From: DATACQ01 sp036555515 | GTDB taxonomy: Bacteria > Desulfobacterota > Binatia > UBA9968 | Direction: 5' to 3' | Assembly (NCBI GenBank): GCA_036555515.1 | Contig: DATBLC010000023.1 | Location: 22,509-86,508, forward strand | DNA: 64,000 nt | Part shown: positions 8,826 to 17,321 of the stretch, piece after piece | Numbering within the stretch: position 1 is the stretch's first letter | Layout: every line of letters begins with the position of its first letter | Translations under genes and position numbers: made by a program | The notes under the pieces: generated by a model | What the model saw: the letters and a program-made list of their open reading frames with translations, nothing else | Told to the model about the DNA's origin: nothing | The model's database searches: none

Positions 8826-9685
8826 GAAGCATGACCGGATACGGTGAGTCGTCGCAGCAGGTGCGCGGCACGAAGATTACCATTCAAGTGCGCAGTCTGA
8901 ATCACCGGCACTTGGACTTGCAGTTGCGTGTGCCGCGGGAATATCTGGGTTTCGAAGAAGAAATGCGCAAGCAACTGCGCGAGCGCGTCACCCGCGGGCG
9001 CGTCGATCTGTTTGTCAATCGCTTTGCCGCCAAAGGCACGGAGCGTACGTTGGAGCTGGACGAAGCGTTGTTGCGGCAGTACCTGGGATCGATCAAGGCG
9101 GCAAAGAAAAAGTTTCACCTCGCGGGTGAACTTGATGTCGCGCTGCTGACCAGCGGTCCGGACCTCTTTCGCGTGCGCGATAACGAGGTCGACGCCAAGG
9201 CCGAACGAGAAGCTGTGTTCCAAGCGCTCAAAGCGGCGCTGCGCAAACTCGATCAATCGCGCCAGCGCGAAGGCCGCCAGCTGACGGCCGATATGCTATC
9301 CCAAGTAGATTATCTGAAACAAACCAGCGCCGAGATCGAAGCGCGGGCGGCGGCGATCGGGACCCGCCTGGTCAAGTCTTCCGGCGCGTTCAAGGAAGGC
9401 AACGGCGCGCCGCGTGGCGAAATCGAGGGGGAAGCGCCAACGTGGGTGTTTAAAGGGGACATCAATGAAGAAGTAGTGCGCCTGAAAACTCACGTGGCGG
9501 CGTTAGCCGGCGCTTTGCGCGAAGCGGGATCGGTGGGGAAAAAGATCGACTTCGTGCTTCAAGAAATCCAGCGCGAATTGAACACGATCAGCTCCAAGGT
9601 GCCCCAGCTCGAAGTCGTGCAGCTGGTCTTGGCGGGCAAGGAACGCGTCGAAAAGATCCGCGAGCAGAGCCAGAATATCGAATGA
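8822..9685 (+). CDS. yicC: YicC/YloC family endoribonuclease
   Basis: The 287-residue protein begins RSMTGYGESSQQV and continues with SLNHRHLDLQLRVPRE, the hallmark N-terminal region of the YicC family. The C-terminus carries the family's conserved block GKKIDFVLQEIQRELNTISS, followed by EKIREQSQNIE. YicC proteins are endoribonucleases implicated in small-RNA turnover and stationary-phase adaptation. The gene overlaps both neighbours by 4 bp (ATGA), giving a translationally coupled rfaE1-yicC-gmk-rel string. yicC next to gmk is a widely conserved arrangement. Confidence 0.92.
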   Translation: MRSMTGYGESSQQVRGTKITIQVRSLNHRHLDLQLRVPREYLGFEEEMRKQLRERVTRGRVDLFVNRFAAKGTERTLELDEALLRQYLGSIKAAKKKFHLAGELDVALLTSGPDLFRVRDNEVDAKAEREAVFQALKAALRKLDQSRQREGRQLTADMLSQVDYLKQTSAEIEARAAAIGTRLVKSSGAFKEGNGAPRGEIEGEAPTWVFKGDINEEVVRLKTHVAALAGALREAGSVGKKIDFVLQEIQRELNTISSKVPQLEVVQLVLAGKERVEKIREQSQNIE

Positions 9686-10314
9686 CGCGTTTCGCCGAGC
9701 GCCGTGGTATTCTTTTTATCCTCTCGGCGCCGTCGGGAGCGGGTAAAACCACTTTGACCAAAGGGCTGCGCGCGCACTGCCCGGATATCAAACTTTCGGT
9801 CTCCTGCACGACCCGGGCGCGGCGCCTCGGCGAGGTCAACGGTCGTCATTACCGCTTTGTCAGCAAAGACCGGTTTGCCGCGATGCGCGCCCGCGGCGAA
9901 TTCGCCGAATGGGCCGAGGTTCATGGTTTTCTCTATGGTACACCGCGAAAACCGCTGGACCGCTGCCTCAGCGCGGGGCAGGACATTCTCCTCGATATCG
10001 ACGTCCAGGGGGCAAGAAAGATCAAGCGTGCCTACCCCGACGCGGTCTCGGTATTTTTATTGCCCCCTTCGAGGGGCGAACTCGAGCGGCGGTTGAAGCG
10101 CAGAGGGACCGACCACGCCGCGGTGATCCGGCGGCGGCTGGCCAATGCCCAGGATGAAATCCGGCGCGTGATCCAGTATGATTATTATATTGTCAACCGC
10201 GACGTCGCCGAAGCCCTGGAGGTCTTGCAATCCATCGTTCGAGCGGAGCGGTCAAAGACCGCGCGGGTTAAGCGGTGGCGCCTCGAGCCGCTGTCCCGGC
10301 GTAAACGGCCATGA
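9682..10314 (+). CDS. gmk: Guanylate kinase
   Basis: The 210-residue protein converts GMP to GDP with ATP in the cytoplasm. The P-loop is SAPSGAGKTTLTKG near the N-terminus. The GMP-binding segment follows (SCTTRARRLGEVNGRHYRFV, with EFAEWAEVHGFLYGTP downstream). DIDVQGARKIK is the family's nucleotide-binding strand, and the Arg-rich lid (RRLKRRGTD) is in place. Length is normal for bacterial Gmk. It overlaps the Rel gene by 4 bp. In many proteobacteria rpoZ lies between gmk and spoT; here there is no room for it. Confidence 0.95.
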   Translation: MTRFAERRGILFILSAPSGAGKTTLTKGLRAHCPDIKLSVSCTTRARRLGEVNGRHYRFVSKDRFAAMRARGEFAEWAEVHGFLYGTPRKPLDRCLSAGQDILLDIDVQGARKIKRAYPDAVSVFLLPPSRGELERRLKRRGTDHAAVIRRRLANAQDEIRRVIQYDYYIVNRDVAEALEVLQSIVRAERSKTARVKRWRLEPLSRRKRP

Positions 10315-12524
10315 GCAAAGAGATTCGCATCAACGATCTAATTGAAAAGGTTCAGTCCTACTATCCCGCGGCGGATGCCGCCATCATGCGTTCGGCCTAC
10401 GAGTTTTCCGCAGACGTTCACCGCGGCCAAAAACGGCTGTCCGGCGAACCGTACCTTATCCATCCCATAGCGGTGGCCGGTATTATCGCCGATCTTAAAC
10501 TCGACGTGCCGAGCGTCGTGGCCGGACTGCTGCACGACACGGTAGAGGACACCCTCACCACGCTGGACGAACTGATAAGCCAGTTCGGCGAAGAGATAGC
10601 GGCTCTGGTCGACGGCGTCACCAAACTCGGCCATGCCGAGTATAGCAGCCACCAGGAAAAGCAAGCGGGGAACTTCCGCAAGATGATTTTGGCGATGGGG
10701 AAAGACGTGCGGGTGATCCTGATCAAGCTCGCCGACCGGGTTCATAACATGCGAACGTTGAGCCATATGCCTCTGGATAAACAGATCCGCACGGCGGAAG
10801 AAACCCTGGAAATCTACGCGCCGCTGTCCCACCGCCTCGGCATCGCTTGGATCAAAACCGAGTTGGAGGACCTGGCGCTCAAACATCTTCACCCGGAGAT
10901 TTACTACCAGCTCAAGCGCAACGTCGCCAAGAAAAAAGGCGACCGCGACAAATATATCGAAGAAGTCAATTCGATCATCGGCAAGAAACTCGATACCGAG
11001 GGCATCGACGCGGAAGTCAGCGGGCGCTCGAAACACTTCTACAGCATCTATCAAAAAATGGAGAGCCAACACCTGCTCTACGACCAGATTTACGATCTCG
11101 TCGCGTTTCGCGTCCTGGTGGACACGCCGCGGGAGTGCTACGAGGCGCTGGGTGTCATCCACTCTCAGTGGCGGCCCGTGCCTGGCCGTTTCAAGGATTA
11201 CATCGCAATCCCGAAACCCAACATGTACCAGTCGCTACACACCAGCGTCATCGGCCCCTACGGCGAGCGTATCGAAATCCAGATTCGCACCCATGAGATG
11301 CACCGGGTCGCCGAGGAAGGGATCGCGGCCCACTGGCGCTACAAGGAGGGCGAAGACTTTCAGGTAAGCGATTTCCAACGCTTCTCCTGGCTACGCCAGT
11401 TGCTCGAATGGCAGGAGCAGATGCAGGATCCGCAGGAGTTTCTCCATAGCTTGAAAGAGGATTTGTTTTCCACGGGAATGTACGTCTTTACGCCCAAGGG
11501 CGATCTTTTGAATTTTCCGAAGGGCTCGACGGTTATCGACTTCGCCTATCGTATCCATTCCGAGGTGGGGGACCATTGTTCCGGCGCGCGCGTCAACGGC
11601 CAGCTGGTGTCGCTGAAATATATCCTGCGCGGCGGCGACACCGTCGAAATTATTACCACCGAACAGCAGGCGCCGAACCGCGATTGGCTGAAGTGGTCGA
11701 AAACGCCCCGCGCCAAAGCGAAGATTCGCGCATGGCTCAAGGCGCAGCAGCGCGAGCGCAGCGTCGTCATCGGCCGGGAAATTCTCGACGGCGACCTGCA
11801 TCGCCATCAAATGGACTACTCGACACTGCAACGCGAGGGAAGGGTCGAGGGGCTGATTAAAGAGTTGGGTTTGAAGGACGAGGAGACCTTGCTCTCTGCG
11901 CTGGGATACGGCCGGATCACGACGCGCCATGTTCTGGCAAAACTCCTGCCGCCGGACAAATTGGACCTTGGTCCCAAAAAGTCCGGCGGGTCCCTTGAAA
12001 GCTTGTTTCGGCTGGTTTCCAATCAGAAGCGGGGTATGGGGATACGCGTCAAGGGCATCGACGATGTTCTGATCCGCTTCGCGCTCTGCTGCCATCCATT
12101 GCCCGGCGAACCGGTCATCGGCTTTATCACGAGAGGTAGGGGCGTTACGGTGCACACTGTCGGTTGCCCGACGATTCTGGAAAGCGATCCGCACCGCAAG
12201 GTCGAAGTCAGCTGGGAAGAGGACGGCCAGGCGTTGCGGGCAGTGAAAATCGAAGTAACCTGCGTCGATCAGCCGGGTCTGCTGGCGGCCATCAGCTCGG
12301 CGATCACCAGCGCCGAGGCCAACATCGCGCGAGCACAGATCCGCACCTTTGCCGATCAGCGCGCGCTCAATACCTTCGAGGTTATGATCAAGAACTCCGA
12401 GCACTTAAAGCGCGTGCTTCAGAACATATCGAAGGTGAAGGGAGTATTTAAGGCCGTGCGGGCGCGGGGCCGGATGGCCGAGATGGCGCAAACGGAGCGC
12501 CCTGCCAACGAAGAGCTGCAGTGA
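10311..12524 (+). CDS. rel: Bifunctional (p)ppGpp synthetase/hydrolase (RelA/SpoT family)
   Basis: The 737-residue protein makes and degrades the stringent-response alarmone. The HD hydrolase domain is intact (HPIAVAGII near residue 51, LLHDTVEDT with H75-D76). The synthetase domain carries GRSKHFYSIYQKM near residue 238 and the motif RFKD at 293-296; RxKD at this place marks bifunctional Rel enzymes, while monofunctional RelA has ExDD. PKPNMYQSLHT follows. A TGS domain lies near residues 385-445, and a C-terminal ACT domain contains VDQPGLLAAISSAI. The full set indicates a single long RSH enzyme. The gene ends before a GTTCAA repeat palindrome. Confidence 0.95.
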   Translation: MSKEIRINDLIEKVQSYYPAADAAIMRSAYEFSADVHRGQKRLSGEPYLIHPIAVAGIIADLKLDVPSVVAGLLHDTVEDTLTTLDELISQFGEEIAALVDGVTKLGHAEYSSHQEKQAGNFRKMILAMGKDVRVILIKLADRVHNMRTLSHMPLDKQIRTAEETLEIYAPLSHRLGIAWIKTELEDLALKHLHPEIYYQLKRNVAKKKGDRDKYIEEVNSIIGKKLDTEGIDAEVSGRSKHFYSIYQKMESQHLLYDQIYDLVAFRVLVDTPRECYEALGVIHSQWRPVPGRFKDYIAIPKPNMYQSLHTSVIGPYGERIEIQIRTHEMHRVAEEGIAAHWRYKEGEDFQVSDFQRFSWLRQLLEWQEQMQDPQEFLHSLKEDLFSTGMYVFTPKGDLLNFPKGSTVIDFAYRIHSEVGDHCSGARVNGQLVSLKYILRGGDTVEIITTEQQAPNRDWLKWSKTPRAKAKIRAWLKAQQRERSVVIGREILDGDLHRHQMDYSTLQREGRVEGLIKELGLKDEETLLSALGYGRITTRHVLAKLLPPDKLDLGPKKSGGSLESLFRLVSNQKRGMGIRVKGIDDVLIRFALCCHPLPGEPVIGFITRGRGVTVHTVGCPTILESDPHRKVEVSWEEDGQALRAVKIEVTCVDQPGLLAAISSAITSAEANIARAQIRTFADQRALNTFEVMIKNSEHLKRVLQNISKVKGVFKAVRARGRMAEMAQTERPANEELQ

Positions 12525-12550
12525 TCCGATTTATCGGTCAATTCGTGCAA

Positions 12551-12590
12551 AAGTTCAAATCGTTCAAAACGTTTTGAACGGCTTGACCAG
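12551..12590. repeat. GTTCAA-family repeat with 18-bp palindrome
   Basis: After the rel stop codon, nonamers GTTCAAATC and GTTCAAAAC run into their own reverse complement. Positions 12562-12579 form a perfect palindrome (GTTCAAAAC followed by GTTTTGAAC). It may act as a transcript end or stabilising hairpin between rel and the convergent rpmB, though it lacks a T-tract. It belongs to the family described at 29661 and 44424. Confidence 0.75.
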
Positions 12591-12684
12591 CGTGAAGGTT
12601 TTGAAACCGCGTAAGACAAAATAATACTCGTATCGACACTCTGTCATGCGTTATGTTTGACGCATCCGGCTGTGGCGGCAGATG

Positions 12685-12876
12685 TCAGGCCACTTTCTGA
12701 ACACGGCCTGAATGAATGCAATCGGTGCAGACCAAAGCGCGCTTCACCTGCCCGTCAAATGTCGCTCGCACTCTTTTCAAATTAGGTTGCCATGATCTCT
12801 TGGATTTGTTGTTGGCATGGCTCACGTTGTTGCCGATGGACCGTTTCTTGCCGCAAATCGCACAGCTTCTCGCCAT
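12685..12876 (-). CDS. rpmB: 50S ribosomal protein L28
   Basis: The 63-residue basic protein starts MARSCAICGKKRSIGNNVSHA and includes NNKSKRSWQPNLKRVRA, the conserved core of bacterial L28. Two cysteine pairs (CAIC near residue 5 and CTDC near residue 51) make it the zinc-ribbon (C+) form. It assembles into the large ribosomal subunit. The gene starts 5 bp after the stop codon of the adenylyltransferase gene on the same strand, so the two probably form an operon that converges on rel. L28 is usually encoded alone or with L33, so this pairing is uncommon. Confidence 0.95.
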   Translation of the reverse strand: MARSCAICGKKRSIGNNVSHANNKSKRSWQPNLKRVRATFDGQVKRALVCTDCIHSGRVQKVA

Positions 12877-12881
12877 AGGTT

Positions 12882-13352
12882 CTAACTCCGTACCCTTTCA
12901 ATAATTTCCGTAGTGGAAAAACCTTTCAAGTAGGGAATCACAGCGACCCTGCCGCCGCCCCGCTCAACTATATCCCCGCCGATTACCTGGTCTGTGCTCC
13001 AGTCCCCGCCTTTCGCCAGGATGTCGGGCCGGAGCTCCTCAATGAGTCGGTAGGGGTCTACCTCGTCGAACAAAATCACATAATCTACCATCTCCAGAGC
13101 GGCGATCAACTCGGCGCGTCCGGCTTGGCTGATGACCGGCCGTGCGGAACCTTTGATCTGCTGTACCGATCGGTCGCTATTGATCGCGACAATCAACAAA
13201 TCGCCGAGCGCTTTTGCTTCCCGCAGCAGATGCAGATGGCCCCGGTGTAGGATGTCGAAGCAACCGTTGGTGAAAACAATTTTTTGGTCGCGGGCTTTCG
13301 CCTGTAAAACGGCGGACTTGAGTTCTTCAAGGCTCTTCAACTTGCCCGGCAC
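12882..13352 (-). CDS. rfaE2: D-glycero-beta-D-manno-heptose 1-phosphate adenylyltransferase (RfaE domain II)
   Basis: This 156-residue nucleotidyltransferase corresponds to the C-terminal half of E. coli HldE. It activates heptose 1-phosphate with ATP to ADP-heptose. The signature FTNGCFDILHRGHLHLLREA (residues ~28-47) is the GxFDxxHxGH motif of cytidylyltransferase-like enzymes. AINSDRSVQQIKG and the C-terminal GFSTTEIIERV (the ST-x4-R-type motif) complete the site. It starts with GTG at 13352; an ATG two bases upstream is out of frame. Together with rfaE1 at 7833 it restores the ADP-heptose pathway as two separate proteins. Confidence 0.92.
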   Translation of the reverse strand: MPGKLKSLEELKSAVLQAKARDQKIVFTNGCFDILHRGHLHLLREAKALGDLLIVAINSDRSVQQIKGSARPVISQAGRAELIAALEMVDYVILFDEVDPYRLIEELRPDILAKGGDWSTDQVIGGDIVERGGGRVAVIPYLKGFSTTEIIERVRS

Positions 13353-13505
13353 ATTTCAGGGGTAGCATGAGAAAGTGTTGATTTCAATTGGCTTTCCCTC
13401 GTTAGACGGCGGCCCGTTCGTCTTGACCCATCGCTTGTTTTCCGATAAATTCAGCCCACCTCAAGTGCGCTAACCATATTGCTTGCAAATCCTTAGGAGG
13501 ACAGA

Positions 13506-14945
13506 ATGGAATATCAGGATCTCAGAGACTGGATCCAAATCGCCGACGAGATGGGTGAACTGAAAACCCTCAAAGGCTGCGACTGGAACTTGGAAATCGG
13601 CGCCATCACCGAACTGGTGCACCACAAAGAGGACGGGCCGGCGGTATTGTTCGAGGATATCAAAGGCTATCCGAAGGGGTACCGCGTGTTGTCCAATTCC
13701 CTGTCGTCGAGAAAGCGCTTGGCTCTCACGCTCGGCCTGCCGTCCGGCGATACTAAAATGGATTTCGTCAAAATCTGGAAAGAGAATTACAAGAAGATCA
13801 AGCCGGTCCCCCCCAAGTTCGTCAAAACCAGCCCGCTCTTTGAAAACATCTACAAAGACGGCGATATCGATATGTTCAAGTTTCCGACCCCGCTGTGGCA
13901 TGACAAAGACGGCGGCCGTTACATTGGCACGGGCAGCGTCGATATTACGCGCGACCCGGACGAAGGTTGGGTCAACTACGGCACCTACCGAGTCATGATT
14001 CACGACAAGAACAAGGTTGGATTTTACATTTCCCCGGGCAAGCACGGCCGTATTCAGCGTGAAAAGTATGCCGCCAGCGGCGAGCCGTTTAAGATCGCGA
14101 TGTCCTTTGGCCATGATCCGCTGACATTCCTGGCGGGCAGCATCGAGGTCCCCTACGGCGTTCCGGAGTATGAATTCATCGGCGGTATTCGCGGCGCGGC
14201 GTTCGAGATGGTCGAAGGCGAGTACTCCGGCTTGCCGATACCGGCCAATGCCGAGATCGTCATCGAAGGCGACGTTCATTTCGATAACCCCAAGATCGAA
14301 GGGCCGTTCGGCGAATGGACAGGTTACTACGCCAGCGCCGAGCGCGCCGAGCCGTGGGTCGAAGTCAAACGGCTCTATCACCGCAATGATCCGATCATTC
14401 TCGGTTCGCCTCCGGGCCGTCCGCCGGCGGAACTCGGCTGGTATCGATCCTATTTGCGCTCCGCATTGATTTGGGACGAAATGGAAAAAGCTGGAGTCCC
14501 GGATGTCAAAGGTGTTTGGCTTACCGTCTCCGGCGGCAGCCGCCTTTTGATGGCCGTATCGATCAAGCAGCGCTATCCGGGCCACGCCAAGCAAGCCGCG
14601 GTGATCGCGTCGCAGTGCCACGCCGGCGCGTATCTCGGCCGCTTCGTTGTCGTTGTCGATGACGACATCGACCCGTCGAATACCGACGACGTGATCTGGG
14701 CGATGTGTACCCGCTGCGAGCCGGAGCAAGACATCGATATCTTGCGCCGGTGCTGGAGCGGTCCCCTCGATCCGGTCATCCACCCGACCAAGAAGGGCTT
14801 CAACTCCCGCGCGATCATCGACGCGACCCGGCCCTATGAATGGATGAAAGATTTTCCGCCGGTAGCCGAATCGAGCAAAGAAGTGTTGGACGCGACCGCG
14901 AAAAAGTGGGGCGCCGAACTTTTCGGCACCAACGGAAAAAAATAA
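13506..14945 (+). CDS. UbiD family decarboxylase
   Basis: The 479-residue protein belongs to the prenylated-FMN-dependent UbiD (de)carboxylase family, whose members act on aromatic or alpha,beta-unsaturated acids. It begins YQDLRDWIQIADEMGELKTL, has SNSLSSRKRLALTLGLP near residue 65, and carries the conserved IEGPFGEWTGYYASAERAE near residue 263. AVSIKQRYPGHAKQAA and LGRFVVVVDDDIDP are also family landmarks. A strong AGGAGG lies 6 bp before the ATG. No UbiX-type prenyltransferase gene is nearby. The following hydroxylase genes suggest a role in aromatic compound breakdown rather than ubiquinone synthesis; that is inference. Confidence 0.9.
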   Translation: MEYQDLRDWIQIADEMGELKTLKGCDWNLEIGAITELVHHKEDGPAVLFEDIKGYPKGYRVLSNSLSSRKRLALTLGLPSGDTKMDFVKIWKENYKKIKPVPPKFVKTSPLFENIYKDGDIDMFKFPTPLWHDKDGGRYIGTGSVDITRDPDEGWVNYGTYRVMIHDKNKVGFYISPGKHGRIQREKYAASGEPFKIAMSFGHDPLTFLAGSIEVPYGVPEYEFIGGIRGAAFEMVEGEYSGLPIPANAEIVIEGDVHFDNPKIEGPFGEWTGYYASAERAEPWVEVKRLYHRNDPIILGSPPGRPPAELGWYRSYLRSALIWDEMEKAGVPDVKGVWLTVSGGSRLLMAVSIKQRYPGHAKQAAVIASQCHAGAYLGRFVVVVDDDIDPSNTDDVIWAMCTRCEPEQDIDILRRCWSGPLDPVIHPTKKGFNSRAIIDATRPYEWMKDFPPVAESSKEVLDATAKKWGAELFGTNGKK

Positions 14946-14972
14946 CCCGGCGCGTCGTCTATTCAATTAATT

Positions 14973-15012
14973 AAAAGGGCAAGTACCGCCAGGCGGACTT
15001 GCCCTTTTTTTT
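14973..15012 (+). terminator. Rho-independent terminator after the UbiD-family gene
   Basis: Arms AAGGGCAAGT (14975-14984) and ACTTGCCCTT (14997-15006) pair perfectly, extended inside by CCGCC/GGCGG, and run into eight T residues (15005-15012). This is a classical intrinsic terminator for the upstream gene. Confidence 0.93.
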
Positions 15013-15128
15013 GATTTCGATTCTGATTCGAGACTGGGTATCGCTCTTGACGGGCGCCGCCGGCTCGGAATAGATTCGCGCCAGTGTCGACTTGGACTTG
15101 GGGATAAGGAGATGCGCAAGACAAACCT

Positions 15129-16211
15129 ATGGAAGCCTATCGACTCTATGCGGGTACTCAGTCGGGCATGATCATCTTTCGAGGAGTGGGAGACATCTGG
15201 ACCTCGATGGGAGGATCGAGAGAGTTTGAGCCTTACTTTAGGAATAAGGTCGTTGATTCGGTTTACGGCTGCAGACAAAACCCCGAGACCGTGTTCGCGG
15301 GAGTGACCTTCGACGGTCTTTATCGCACGAAGGACGCCGGTAAACGCTGGCAGCGCGTGCTCGAGGGCGATATTCGTTGGGTCACTGTAGATCCCACCGA
15401 CGAGCAAGTGGTTTACACGGGAACCGAGCCGGTTCACCTCTATCGCAGCGAAGACGGCGGCGATTCTTGGGAGGAGATCGAGTCCCTCGTTAAGATGCCG
15501 GAGGAGGTCAAGTACAAGTGGTATTTTCCGCAGCCGCCCCATCAAGGTCATGTTCGGCATATTTACATCGATCCGGAAAACGCCAAATCCATATATTTAG
15601 CCATCGAGCATGGCGGCATCGTGCGCAGCTTTGATCGCGGCAAAACTTGGGAAGATGTCAGTGACGGATTGGAGTATCCGGACATCCATATGATCGTACG
15701 CGCGCCGGGCAGCACGACGAAGTATTTCGCCGCAACCTCGCGCGGCTTCTTCTACGCCGATCCGCCGGAAAAAGGCTGGAAACGCGCCGAAAAAAACATG
15801 AAGAGCGACTATTTTCACGACTTGATCAATCTTTCCGGTGAGCCTGCGGCAATGTTCTTGGCCGCCGGGCATGGCTCACCGCAGTATTGGGACCGGCCGG
15901 GCGGCGTCCATGGACGCATCTATCGCAGCGAGGACTGCGGCCAAAGCTGGCGTCAAGTCGGCGCGGGATTACCTGCCAAACATCCCGCGATGTGCTGGCA
16001 ACTGGCTTTTAATCCGTATCACCAGAATTCGATTTTTGCCGCATTCGGCGACGTGGCCCGCGGCCATACAGCAGGCCCGCCTGGACAGGGAGCGATTTAC
16101 GTGACCTGTGACCGTGGCGATACTTGGGAAGAAGTCGCGCTTCAGAAGCGCGGCACAAAATGGCTGCAGCCGCCGGCAATTCGTGTTTTGTGGGCAGCGG
16201 CGGAAGAATAA
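15129..16211 (+). CDS. Asp-box (BNR/sortilin-like) beta-propeller protein
   Basis: The 360-residue protein contains five Asp boxes (SxDxGxxW type): TKDAGKRW, SEDGGDSW, SFDRGKTW, SEDCGQSW and TCDRGDTW, spaced as in sialidase/VPS10-like propellers. No signal peptide is visible, so it is probably cytoplasmic, unlike secreted sialidases. No sialidase catalytic Arg triad could be identified. The function is unknown. It sits between a UbiD-type decarboxylase and a molybdenum hydroxylase, 30 bp before the latter's FAD subunit gene, so a role in the same catabolic unit is possible. The ribosome binding site is weak (AGGAG about 17 bases upstream). Confidence 0.75.
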   Translation: MEAYRLYAGTQSGMIIFRGVGDIWTSMGGSREFEPYFRNKVVDSVYGCRQNPETVFAGVTFDGLYRTKDAGKRWQRVLEGDIRWVTVDPTDEQVVYTGTEPVHLYRSEDGGDSWEEIESLVKMPEEVKYKWYFPQPPHQGHVRHIYIDPENAKSIYLAIEHGGIVRSFDRGKTWEDVSDGLEYPDIHMIVRAPGSTTKYFAATSRGFFYADPPEKGWKRAEKNMKSDYFHDLINLSGEPAAMFLAAGHGSPQYWDRPGGVHGRIYRSEDCGQSWRQVGAGLPAKHPAMCWQLAFNPYHQNSIFAAFGDVARGHTAGPPGQGAIYVTCDRGDTWEEVALQKRGTKWLQPPAIRVLWAAAEE

Positions 16212-16241
16212 TACACCAGGTTTCTGCATTAGAGGTGTGGC

Positions 16242-17093
16242 ATGCGACGTTTCAATTTGCTCGAACCGAGATCGATTCAAGACGCATGTGAAATTCTCGC
16301 GGCAGAGGAAGACGTCAAGCTCATCGGCGGCGGCACCGCGCTCTTGATTTTGATCAAGCACGGCCTGCTGCTGCCCAAGACTTTGGTCAATCTGAAAAAA
16401 ATCAAAGGCGCAGCGGAAATCAGCTACCAGCCGGCGAGCGGGCTCAGGGTTGGCGGCTTGGCAAGCATCTTCGATATCGAGAGCGCGCCGGCCGTTCGCC
16501 AACACTACCCGCTATTGGCGCAGGCCTGCCACGTGGTGGCGAACATTCGCATCCGCAACATGGCAACCATCGGCGGCAACTTAGCCCACGCGGATTCGCA
16601 GTCCGATCCACCGGCCGCGCTGGTTGCCTACGATGCCAGCGTGGAGTTGACCACCCGTAATCGGGTCCGAACCGTCAAGCTGCGCGATTTTTTGATCGGC
16701 AGTTACGAGACTGGTTTGGAGCGGGATGAGATACTCACCACATTGCTAGTGCCGCCGGCGCCGGCCAACGTCAAGGCCACTTACGTTAAGTTTACCACGC
16801 GTTCATCGGAAGATCGTCCCTGCGCCGGAGTTGCCGCGTGGGTAAGGCATGCTAACGGCGCAGCGCGAGAGGCGCGTGTGGTGGTCGGCGCTGTGTCGCC
16901 GGTGCCCGTCGTTTTGACGGATCAAGGACTTGCATCGGGACAGAAATTGACTGCTGATACGATCGCCGAAATCGCCCGTAACGCCGCCGCGGCCGTGGAC
17001 CCCATCGATGATCTGCGCGGTCCCGCGGATTACAAACGGCAATTGGTTCAGGTGCTGGTGCGCCGCGCCCTGACCGAATGCGCAGCCAATTAA
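16242..17093 (+). CDS. FAD-binding subunit of a xanthine dehydrogenase-family molybdenum hydroxylase
   Basis: The 283-residue protein is the medium (CoxM/CutM-like) subunit, passing electrons from the iron-sulfur subunit through FAD. It shows KLIGGGTALLILIKHGL near residue 28 (FAD pyrophosphate binding), then NIRIRNMATIGGNLAHADSQSDPP near residue 104, the second FAD-binding loop. The C-terminal CO dehydrogenase flavoprotein domain ends the protein. It heads a medium-large-small subunit order. The substrate is unknown; related complexes hydroxylate purines, N-heterocycles or aromatic acyl-CoA esters. A repeat-rich 228-bp spacer separates it from the large-subunit gene. Confidence 0.9.
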   Translation: MRRFNLLEPRSIQDACEILAAEEDVKLIGGGTALLILIKHGLLLPKTLVNLKKIKGAAEISYQPASGLRVGGLASIFDIESAPAVRQHYPLLAQACHVVANIRIRNMATIGGNLAHADSQSDPPAALVAYDASVELTTRNRVRTVKLRDFLIGSYETGLERDEILTTLLVPPAPANVKATYVKFTTRSSEDRPCAGVAAWVRHANGAAREARVVVGAVSPVPVVLTDQGLASGQKLTADTIAEIARNAAAAVDPIDDLRGPADYKRQLVQVLVRRALTECAAN

Positions 17094-17170
17094 AATAATT
17101 ACCGGCCTACGCGGCAACCGAAGGGAACAAGGGATTTTGACACCAAGGGGCACAGGTAGATCGATTGCGC

Positions 17171-17300
17171 CGGTTCAGTCGTTCAAGCCGTCGAATAACC
17201 GGGCGATCGATTTGACCAATTTGTTTTCGATAATCTCAGGCCCTGAGCACGTCGAACGGAACAGTTTGAACGATTGGAACTGTTGGAACGACTGGAACGC
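17171..17300. repeat. GTTCAA-family inverted arms between hydroxylase subunit genes
   Basis: A left arm (17172-17192, GGTTCAGTCGTTCAAGCCG) and a right arm (17259-17300) of the reverse-complement type (TTTGAACGA, TTGGAACTG, TTGGAACGA, CTGGAACGC) keep the ~9-base period. CCCTGAGCACGTCGAACGG between them resembles the separate repeat at 20158. The right arm is translated if the large-subunit gene is started too early, at 17274. Confidence 0.65.
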
Positions 17301-17321
17301 GCGCGGCGGGATGCAATACAC

